A stretch of 6,148 nucleotides of DNA from Dehalococcoidia bacterium (GTDB lineage: Bacteria; Chloroflexota; Dehalococcoidia; GIF9; AB-539-J10). The notes beneath the pieces were generated by a model that made no database searches, was not told where the DNA came from, and saw only the letters and a program-made list of their open reading frames with translations. Made by a program: the position numbers and the translations under genes. The DNA lies in contig JAGYOV010000061.1 in assembly GCA_018399375.1 (NCBI GenBank), positions 1-6,148 of the forward strand, in the 5' to 3' direction. Below, piece by piece: positions 1 through 6,148 of the stretch (positions are counted from its first letter, which is position 1; each line of letters opens with the position of its first letter).

Positions 1-91
1 TCAGAAGAAGCTATAATTCTACTCCCAGGACCACGAGTTTATCAGGAATAACATCTCACATGCGCAAGAATCAGATGAAGCGATTGGAGCA

Positions 92-3000
92 TCACTGAAG
101 CGCTAGCTCTTTCGTGTCTCCCGGTGCCAGCTCAAACTCTCTATCTACCAGAGCAATCTTTACCGATCTGGCTCTACCCGGTCGGCTGTAAAGTCGTATG
201 CTCTTGGAATCGATATTGACATCAAGCCAGCTTCCTCGATAACTGATGCTGAAGCTTATGGATTTCATTTCTGAAGGCAGGCACGGATTGAACCGTAGAA
301 CGTTACCACGGCTCTCAATGCCCGAATAGCACCTGAGAACAAGGTCAACGGTACCTGCCATGGCACCAAGATGTATTCCTTCACGAGTAGTGCCGCCCTG
401 TATATCCTCAATATCACTTTCCAGAGCATCCTGCAGAAAATGCCAGGACATCTCACGGTTAGACCGTGCCAGAAGCCAGGCGTGAACGATCCTGCTGAGA
501 GTCGAACCGTGTGAGGTCCGCTCCAGGTAGTACTCAATGTTGTCGGGAATGGTCTCGTATGCGAAGGGATAGTCCAAACGCTCGAATAGCTCGCGCAGTT
601 CCTCCGCAGAAAGCAGATAAAAAAGCATCAACGTATCCGCCTGCTTGGAAAGCTTGTAATTATTGGGGCTATCACCTTCGGCTTCCAATATACGATCAAG
701 CCTCTGTATATTACGATATTTCTTGCGGTAGCCTTTCCAATCAAATTCTTTCAAGTCTCCATATCCACCAAACTGACTAATGATGCCGTTATCATGAAAG
801 ACAACTCTCATCTTGTGGCTCATTTCATCCCATTGATCAAGCTCTTCTTGTTTAATGGCCAGATCTTCCAAAATAAACCTGCGCCGATTCGCCGGTAGCA
901 TTTCCATCATTTCCAATGCCCGCCATAAGATCCAGGCCACCATTACATTGGTATATGCGTTATTATCAACTCCAGGCTCTGTGGCTCCGGGATACTTATC
1001 GTGGAACTCATCTGGCCCCATGACCTTGAGTATCTCATAGCGACCCAGGGCCCGATTGTATTGCGCTTGGCTAGCCCAGAAACGGGCTATGCCAACGATG
1101 AGCTCGGCCCCATAAAAAGCCAGGAATTCCACATCGCCTGTTACCTGATAATATTGCCAGATGTTATAAGCGATAGCGATGTTAATATGTCTTTCAAGCT
1201 GCGTGTTATCTGGTATCCAGCGGCCAGACTGCGGATTCAGGTGTAGCGTTTGTGCCCGTTCCTGCCCGTCGCTACCGCTCTGCCATGGAAACATGACTCC
1301 CCTATAACCTGCTTCTTCTGCAGCCCAATAAGCCCGCAATAAGCGGTTATAGCGGTACATCAATAGGCTACGACTAATATCGGGCATGCGCAGGTTGATC
1401 AAGGGGAAAATAAAGAGATCATCCCACATAATTAGCCCGCGATAAGCTTCGCCGTGAATTCCACGAGGTGGCACGCCTACATCCAGCCCGGCAATATTCG
1501 GAGACACCGTTTGCAACAGATGGAAAATGTGTAGGTTAAGTATCTGCTCGACGCGTCGGCTTTCAGTTTTTACATCTATATGCCAGCGCTCCCACAAATG
1601 CCTCCAGGCAAGGCAGTGACGCTCAAGAAGTTCACCGTATCTTCCTGCATGCCGCAGAGCGTCTTCGGCTTCCAGCAAGCTTTCGGAAACAGCGGAATCC
1701 CTGGAGTTGTACAAGGAGACTATCTTCTCGATGCGTAGAGCCCGCTTTTCTTTCATATCAACGTCAATATCATGGGCGATATAACCTGCTTCCTGAACGA
1801 TTCTCCTCTTAACGTCGAGCTTGCTCTCTTCGCAATAGATTTCGGTTCGTGCTGCTTCGGCAATTCTGATATGCGACTGATTCGTCTCAACCTGAATCCA
1901 TATCAACTGGTCGTCGGTAACTCCCACTCCAAGTTGATCGAGGTGATGATTGTTGAGCTGCCGGTAGCGCTCTACCAGCGCATTTTCTACTCTTCCGTCC
2001 AGAGCGGAACGCACGCGAATTATCCCCGACCAGTTCTCCGGCAAAATGACCATCTCCATGCCAGCCAGATGCTTATAACGCATGTGAACAAAGCGCTGTT
2101 GAATGAGACACGTGCGACGTTTCCGTTCATCTTCAAACCGGACTGTTCTTGTCAGAACTCCGCGCTTCATATCCAGTTCCTGACGATATTCCAGAACGTT
2201 GACGGATGCGAGGTCAAACCATTTCCCATCTTCCATTATGCAAAAGCTCATGGGAAGCCAGTTGGGAATATTGACCATACTTTCATTCGTAATGTTCTTG
2301 CCAGCAACTTCGCTATCAAGGCAGTTATATATTCCAGCCATATACGTACCAGGATAGTGGAATTTGCCAGCCATGGACTCCGGTGCCGCGCCCCGGGTAG
2401 CAAAATAGCCATTGCCGATGGTGCAGAGAGACTCACGAAGCTTCTCTGCTTTCGGTTTATATCCTTCATAGGTAAGAGACCCTGCATTTGTCAGGGGCTC
2501 CTCTCCGGTAAACTTCAATAGCTCTTCCAGAAATACCGCTACTTCATCTGGATTATTTACGCGATAAGTGGCAGCCGTTGTCTGGTTATCTTCACTCACC
2601 AGGATACCAATGCCACCAATATCCGCTATAGCTTCGAAGGCGTCTTCGTCCGTAACATCATCGCCTATATACAGCGGCACTATACACGATTGATCGACAT
2701 GTAATTTTTGGATGAGGTAGAGCAGAGCCTTGCCTTTATTCCAGTCGACCCTTGGGCGCAGTTCAAATATTTTCTTCCCCGTGGTTTTCATCAGGTCAGG
2801 ATTGTTCTCAACCACTTCATCCACGCACCTTTCCAACTTCGGCAAAACGCTTTCATCCGCCTGCCGGTAGTGAATAGCCATCGAATATGGCTTGCGCTCC
2901 AGCCGAACGCCTCTCAAACACTTTACTCTTTCATGGAGCTCTTTTTCCGCCTTATCAAGTGCGGGGAGAAAACGCTTTCCCTGCTCTTCCACAGATGAAC

Positions 3001-3307
3001 TCTGCCGGCACTGTATACTAAATCCATGACATCCCGCATAGGCCAGGCTTTCCAACCCCACCAGGCACCGTATATCTTGCAGGGCGCGCCCAGTCATGAT
3101 AACTACACTCCAGCGCTCGGAAAGACTCCTGAGAAGATGACGAACTTTATCCTGGAGAAGGGCCTGCGCAGGGTCATCAACGATCGGTGTTAGCGTTCCA
3201 TCATAATCCAGGAAGATTGCTGGCCGTCCTTCTTCCAGCTTCTGGAAAATCTGCTCTTTGCTTGCCAGGGCCGATGGCAAGTTGCTCGATAAACGTTTCT
3301 CAGGCAT
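92..3307 (-). CDS. Trehalose-6-phosphate phosphatase / GH65 glycoside phosphorylase fusion protein (OtsB1-like)
   Basis: This is a 1071-residue two-enzyme fusion with no signal peptide or membrane segment, so cytosolic. Residues about 15-268 form a trehalose-6-phosphate phosphatase (HAD-IIB): motif I FLDYDGTLTPIVDDP with Asp34 and Asp36, MTGR at 71-74, AGCHGFSI near 91-98, KKIFELRPRVDWNKGKAL near 178-195, and YIGDDVTDEDAF with Asp216/Asp217. After a short linker, residues about 280-1071 are GH65: an N-terminal beta-sandwich (LCTIGNGYFATRGA, HYPGTYMAGIYN), then an (alpha/alpha)6 barrel with GLIMWDDLFIFP near 625-635, QSGSDGQERAQ, KVMGPDEFHD with predicted general acid Glu767, KQAD at 889-892 and SHGSTLS at 932-938, followed by a small C-terminal beta domain. 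The SHGSTLS site matches the phosphate-binding loop of GH65 phosphorylases, which argues against a simple hydrolase. The ATG start at 3307 has GTGAGG 7 nt upstream. Substrate is uncertain: trehalose, trehalose-6-phosphate or another alpha-glucoside. From memory it resembles mycobacterial OtsB1 (Rv2006) without its first HAD domain. Confidence 0.94.
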   Translation of the reverse strand: MPEKRLSSNLPSALASKEQIFQKLEEGRPAIFLDYDGTLTPIVDDPAQALLQDKVRHLLRSLSERWSVVIMTGRALQDIRCLVGLESLAYAGCHGFSIQCRQSSSVEEQGKRFLPALDKAEKELHERVKCLRGVRLERKPYSMAIHYRQADESVLPKLERCVDEVVENNPDLMKTTGKKIFELRPRVDWNKGKALLYLIQKLHVDQSCIVPLYIGDDVTDEDAFEAIADIGGIGILVSEDNQTTAATYRVNNPDEVAVFLEELLKFTGEEPLTNAGSLTYEGYKPKAEKLRESLCTIGNGYFATRGAAPESMAGKFHYPGTYMAGIYNCLDSEVAGKNITNESMVNIPNWLPMSFCIMEDGKWFDLASVNVLEYRQELDMKRGVLTRTVRFEDERKRRTCLIQQRFVHMRYKHLAGMEMVILPENWSGIIRVRSALDGRVENALVERYRQLNNHHLDQLGVGVTDDQLIWIQVETNQSHIRIAEAARTEIYCEESKLDVKRRIVQEAGYIAHDIDVDMKEKRALRIEKIVSLYNSRDSAVSESLLEAEDALRHAGRYGELLERHCLAWRHLWERWHIDVKTESRRVEQILNLHIFHLLQTVSPNIAGLDVGVPPRGIHGEAYRGLIMWDDLFIFPLINLRMPDISRSLLMYRYNRLLRAYWAAEEAGYRGVMFPWQSGSDGQERAQTLHLNPQSGRWIPDNTQLERHINIAIAYNIWQYYQVTGDVEFLAFYGAELIVGIARFWASQAQYNRALGRYEILKVMGPDEFHDKYPGATEPGVDNNAYTNVMVAWILWRALEMMEMLPANRRRFILEDLAIKQEELDQWDEMSHKMRVVFHDNGIISQFGGYGDLKEFDWKGYRKKYRNIQRLDRILEAEGDSPNNYKLSKQADTLMLFYLLSAEELRELFERLDYPFAYETIPDNIEYYLERTSHGSTLSRIVHAWLLARSNREMSWHFLQDALESDIEDIQGGTTREGIHLGAMAGTVDLVLRCYSGIESRGNVLRFNPCLPSEMKSISFSISYRGSWLDVNIDSKSIRLYSRPGRARSVKIALVDREFELAPGDTKELALQ
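3300..3307 (-). other. 8-nt stop/start overlap between the HAD gene and the TPP-GH65 gene
   Basis: The minus strand reads ATGCCTGA. In one frame it ends the HAD protein (Lys-Asp-Ala-stop, AAAGATGCCTGA); in another it starts the fusion protein (Met-Pro-Glu). Such an overlap is typical of translational coupling and suggests the two proteins are made in related amounts. It is also the place where a change of frame would separate, or join, a three-domain OtsB1-like polypeptide. Confidence 0.85.
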
Positions 3308-4043
3308 CTTTGATCCTCACTTCAGATAAATCTGCGACGACTATGTCTGCCCCGTAGCTCTTGAGTTCCGTGTTGTTGCCCGATCGGTCGACTCCGATAA
3401 CCAGGCCAAATCCTCCTGCCTTACCGGCTGCTACGCCAGAAAGCGCATCCTCAATGACCATAGCGCGCCCGGAACTCACTCCAAGACGTCTCACCGCCTC
3501 TAGAAAAATATCGGGCTCCGGTTTCCCCTTCAAATGATGGTCAACGGCATCTACTCCTCCAACAGTAGCGTGAAAAAGATCGCTTACTCCAGAGGCCTCG
3601 AGTACCGCTTCTGAATTTCTACTTGAAGATATGACTGCTACGCGTTTTCCTCTTTTTTTAAGTTCCTTGACGAAATCTATGGTAGATCGATACGATTCCA
3701 CACCGTTGCTCCTGATGTATTCTAGGAAATACTGGTTCTTGAGGTTACATAGGCCGCATACGGTTTCCTTTCCCTGCAAGTCATCGGGGCTGCCATAGAG
3801 TAACGATATCCCCCGAGATTCCAGGAAGCTCTGAGCGCCTTCATACCGGGGCTTGCCATCCACGTAGCGGTAGTAATCTTCCTCAGTGAAAGGTTGCAAT
3901 TTCTCCCCTTGTTGGCCTGCACGATTCCGAAGATATTGGTCAAACATCCTTTTCCATGACGCAAAGTGTGCTCGCACCGACCTCGTGACGACGCCATCCA
4001 TATCCAGAATGGCTGCATCGTACTCATCCAGATCAATTATCAC
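3300..4043 (-). CDS. Beta-phosphoglucomutase-like HAD-superfamily protein
   Basis: This is a 247-residue cytosolic HAD protein of the beta-phosphoglucomutase type, probably interconverting beta-glucose-1-phosphate and glucose-6-phosphate. Numbering from the GTG start at 4043: motif I is LDMDGVVT with Asp14 (nucleophile) and Asp16 (acid/base), followed by AHFASW, the His/Trp pattern common in beta-PGMs. The helical cap carries YYRYVDGKPRYEGAQSFLES. Motif II is VISSSRN (about 137-143), motif III is KGKPEPD with Lys174, and motif IV is VIEDA (Glu198, Asp199). The frame can extend to a TTG at 4100, which would overlap the PEP synthase 3' end by 35 nt. That extension is a basic, Asn-rich leader (RNSKNQ) with no Shine-Dalgarno before it, so I prefer GTG 4043, which has a weak AGGG 13 nt upstream; the start is uncertain. 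The stop overlaps the next start by 8 nt. From memory it resembles mycobacterial Rv3400 and the N-terminal domain of OtsB1. A non-mutase sugar phosphatase is the alternative. Confidence 0.9.
   Translation of the reverse strand: MIIDLDEYDAAILDMDGVVTRSVRAHFASWKRMFDQYLRNRAGQQGEKLQPFTEEDYYRYVDGKPRYEGAQSFLESRGISLLYGSPDDLQGKETVCGLCNLKNQYFLEYIRSNGVESYRSTIDFVKELKKRGKRVAVISSSRNSEAVLEASGVSDLFHATVGGVDAVDHHLKGKPEPDIFLEAVRRLGVSSGRAMVIEDALSGVAAGKAGGFGLVIGVDRSGNNTELKSYGADIVVADLSEVRIKDA
3315..3320 (-). promoter_or_regulatory. Ribosome binding site of the TPP-GH65 fusion gene
   Basis: On the minus strand the sequence GTGAGGATCAAAG precedes the ATG at 3307-3305, giving a GAGG core with a 7-nt spacer. It lies inside the 3' end of the HAD gene. 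It supports the ATG at 3307 as the real start, and shows that the fusion gene can recruit ribosomes itself as well as by coupling to the upstream gene. Confidence 0.7.
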
Positions 4044-4065
4044 GTTATCCGCTTTTCCCTGGTTC

Positions 4066-6148
4066 TTACTGTTTCTTCTCGGCTTCAGCAACCTTTTCAA
4101 TCACGGGGAGGACGCTATCAGGATTGACGGAAATGGAGTCGATGCCGGCCTCAACCAGGAAAGCAGCGAAATCAGGATGGTCGCTCGGCGCCTGTCCGCA
4201 AAGCCCCACCTTGCGCCCTTTCTCATGTGCGGCCCGGATGAGATTCACTATGGACTCTTTAACAGCCTCGTTTTGTTCATCAAATATATAGGCGAGCTCA
4301 GAGGAATCGCGATCAACGCCTAGAGTCAGCTGAGTAAGATCGTTAGAGCCAATGGAGAATCCATCAAAGTGCTCGGCGAACTGCCTTGCCAGTATGATGT
4401 TACTCGGGATCTCCGCCATGACATAAATTTCCAACCCATTCTCACCTCGCTTGAGTCCGTTCTGTCCCAGTACCTCCAGCACCTTCTTACCCTCTTCCGG
4501 GGTGCGGCAGAACGGAATCATTACCAGAACGTTAGTCAATCCCATCTCATCCCTTACTCGCTTGAGCGCTCGACATTCCAGAACAAATCCCTCTCGATAG
4601 CGATCGCTATAGTAGCGAGATGCACCGCGGAAACCGAGCATCGGATTGGCCTCTTCCGATTCAAAATCCCTTCCCCCAATTAAAGTAGCATACTCGTTGG
4701 TTTTAAAATCACTCGTGCGTACCAGCACAGGATCGGGGTAGCGAGATGCAGCTATCTTGGCAATCGCCTGCGACAGGTTATCGACGAAGTACTCGCTCTT
4801 GTCTTCATACCCACGCGTCATTTCGCTGATCTTCTGCTGCGCATGCTTATCTTTCAGGTCGTCGAAGTGCACCAGAGCCATCGGATGAATCTTGATTACA
4901 GTTCCAATGGTAAATTCAAGGCGGGCCAGTCCGATACCTTTTACCGGCAACTGCCACCACTGAAAAGCTCCAGCTGGGCTGGCGATATTCATCAACACAC
5001 TGGTACGGGTATCGGGTACTCTGCCGAGGTCTATATCACGAGCCTCAAATTTCAGGATACCATCGTAAATGTGACCTTCATCACCCTCGGCACAGGAAAG
5101 GGTAATCTCCTGGCCATCTCTGAGGATCTTTGTTGCTTCACCTGTTCCCACGACGGCGGATATGCCCAGCTCGCGGCTGACAATGGCCGCGTGAGAAGTC
5201 CTGCCACCATGGTCGGTAAGAATTCCAGCCGCCTTTTTCATAATGGGCTCCCAATCCGGATCCGTCATCCCGGTGACGAGAATCGAGCCGGGTTTAAACT
5301 TCCCGATTTCCGTGGCATCCTTGATAATCTGCGCTTTACCCGCGGCGATGCCCTGGCCAATACTGAGGCCTCTCAAAATGACTTTGCCTTCCTCCTCCAG
5401 CCGATACGTCTTTAGAGCACTGGCCTTTTTCTGAAACTGTACCGTTTCAGGCCTCGCCTGGACGATGAAGATCTCATTGCTCTCTCCATCCTTGGCCCAC
5501 TCGATATCCATCGCGCGATTATAATGGTCCTCAATAGCGACCGCCCATCGGGCGAGCTTCATAACTTCTTCGTCATCAAGGCAGAAAGAACTCCGCTCCT
5601 GCTTCGTAGTTGAGACTTTTCTGATAGTCGTTGTCTGACCATCATCGTATATTATTTTGCCTTCCTTGGCGCCCAGAGTTCGACCTATTATGGGAAGCTT
5701 ATCGCTTCCAATAAGAGGTTTAAAGACCATAAATTCATCCGGTGTCACCTGCCCCTGTACCACGCTTTCTCCCAATCCCCATGCTCCTGTAACTATAACC
5801 ACGTTTCTAAAACCAGTATCTGGATCAATCGTAAAGACGACGCCAGCTACCGCCTCGTCAGAGCGCACCATCTTCTGTACGCCTACGGAAAGAGCGATCT
5901 TCATATGGGCAAAACCCCTGTCTTCCCTATAGTTGATGGCGCGATCGGTAAAGAGAGAGGCATAGCATCGCTTGCAAGCGTCGAGCAAAGCGCGCTCACC
6001 CGTTACATTGAGAAAGGTTTCCTGCTGACCGGCAAAGCTGGCTTCGGGCAGGTCTTCTGCCGTACCGCTGCTGCGAACTGCTACGCTCAAATTTTCGCTC
6101 TGATAGCGCTTTCCCAGCTCGCGATAGTAGGCCTTGATAGTCTCCGCC
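4066..6148 (-). CDS. ppsA: Phosphoenolpyruvate synthase (pyruvate, water dikinase), 5'-truncated by the window edge
   Basis: This enzyme makes PEP from pyruvate and ATP, releasing AMP and phosphate; it is the cytosolic entry step of gluconeogenesis. The frame stays open to the right edge, so the true start is outside. The ATG-less start at 6090 is an internal TTG, because the 19 codons before it (AETIKAYYRELGKRYQSEN) read as normal PEP synthase sequence. About 693 residues are visible; E. coli PpsA has about 790, so roughly 100 are missing. Numbering from the first visible codon: the ATP-binding domain has VRSSGTAEDLPEASFAGQQE (from about 24) and ends near IFIVQARPETVQ. The swivelling phosphohistidine domain has GGRTSHAAIVSRELG with catalytic His about 319 (codon 5191-5193). 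The PEP/pyruvate barrel has GFRGASRYYS, GSNDLTQLTLGVDRDS and GLCGQAPSD with catalytic Cys about 650 (codon 4198-4200). The stop is TAA at 4066-4068. All key residues are present and I see no frameshift. Pyruvate phosphate dikinase is less likely, given the PEP synthase-like C-terminal half. Confidence 0.96.
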   Translation of the reverse strand, partial: AETIKAYYRELGKRYQSENLSVAVRSSGTAEDLPEASFAGQQETFLNVTGERALLDACKRCYASLFTDRAINYREDRGFAHMKIALSVGVQKMVRSDEAVAGVVFTIDPDTGFRNVVIVTGAWGLGESVVQGQVTPDEFMVFKPLIGSDKLPIIGRTLGAKEGKIIYDDGQTTTIRKVSTTKQERSSFCLDDEEVMKLARWAVAIEDHYNRAMDIEWAKDGESNEIFIVQARPETVQFQKKASALKTYRLEEEGKVILRGLSIGQGIAAGKAQIIKDATEIGKFKPGSILVTGMTDPDWEPIMKKAAGILTDHGGRTSHAAIVSRELGISAVVGTGEATKILRDGQEITLSCAEGDEGHIYDGILKFEARDIDLGRVPDTRTSVLMNIASPAGAFQWWQLPVKGIGLARLEFTIGTVIKIHPMALVHFDDLKDKHAQQKISEMTRGYEDKSEYFVDNLSQAIAKIAASRYPDPVLVRTSDFKTNEYATLIGGRDFESEEANPMLGFRGASRYYSDRYREGFVLECRALKRVRDEMGLTNVLVMIPFCRTPEEGKKVLEVLGQNGLKRGENGLEIYVMAEIPSNIILARQFAEHFDGFSIGSNDLTQLTLGVDRDSSELAYIFDEQNEAVKESIVNLIRAAHEKGRKVGLCGQAPSDHPDFAAFLVEAGIDSISVNPDSVLPVIEKVAEAEKKQ

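Noticed and set aside
1..51. Possible C-terminal tail of a convergent plus-strand gene (SEEAIILLPGPRVYQE then TAA)
   Set aside because: Only 16 codons are visible and another plus-strand frame is also open here, so coding cannot be shown. The sequence left of the window would settle it.
1..91. Terminator or next operon gene downstream of the fusion gene
   Set aside because: The only inverted repeat seen is a 5-bp CATCT/AGATG pair with a 16-nt loop and no T-tract, too weak for a terminator. All three minus-strand frames contain stops, so no operon gene reads continuously through this stretch.
1772..2521. Plus-strand open frame of 249 codons inside the GH65 gene
   Set aside because: It lies wholly antisense to the well-conserved GH65/TPP coding sequence, and its translation shows no family motif and a composition rich in Cys, His and Ile typical of antisense frames.
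3300..3307. Frameshift artefact breaking a single HAD-TPP-GH65 gene
   Set aside because: The fusion gene has its own ATG with a well-spaced GAGG, and the HAD protein ends naturally after its full fold, so two genes are the better reading. A sequencing error cannot be wholly excluded from one sequence.
4843..5415. Plus-strand open frame of 190 codons inside ppsA
   Set aside because: It is antisense to the phosphohistidine and C-terminal domains of PEP synthase, which are unmistakable on the minus strand, and its translation has no recognisable domain.

Overview
The window is bacterial, or possibly archaeal, protein-coding DNA. All recognisable genes lie on the minus strand and read from the right edge towards the left. 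It holds three tightly packed genes: a phosphoenolpyruvate synthase whose 5' end is cut off by the right edge (complement 4066..>6148), a beta-phosphoglucomutase-like HAD phosphatase/mutase (complement 3300..4043), and a large fusion protein (complement 92..3307). The fusion joins an N-terminal trehalose-6-phosphate phosphatase domain to a C-terminal glycoside hydrolase family 65 (GH65) phosphorylase domain. The spacing (about 22 nt, then an 8-nt overlap) points to one operon. Its promoter must lie beyond the right edge, and no convincing terminator is visible in the 91 nt left of the last stop codon.

The organism cannot be fixed from this sequence. Base composition looks near 50% G+C by eye. 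The HAD and GH65 domains most resemble, from memory, the mycobacterial/actinobacterial OtsB1 (Rv2006) and Rv3400/Rv3401 type. A moderate-G+C relative such as a Chloroflexota (Ktedonobacter-like) bacterium is a guess only.

The most informative feature is the gene arrangement. Read in transcription order, the encoded domains run beta-PGM-like HAD, trehalose-6-P phosphatase, GH65. This is the order found within the single polypeptide OtsB1 of mycobacteria. Here the first domain is a separate gene whose stop codon overlaps the start codon of the fusion (shared ATGCCTGA), so this looks like a split form of the three-domain protein.

A coherent, inferred scheme is as follows. The phosphatase domain converts trehalose-6-phosphate to trehalose. 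The GH65 domain phosphorolyses trehalose or another alpha-glucoside to beta-glucose-1-phosphate plus a sugar. The HAD mutase converts beta-glucose-1-phosphate to glucose-6-phosphate. PEP synthase makes PEP from pyruvate, which opens the gluconeogenic route to the same hexose-phosphate pool. Catalytic residues look intact in all four catalytic units, but the real GH65 substrate cannot be read from the sequence. I see no mobile elements, CRISPR arrays, RNA genes or notable repeats.
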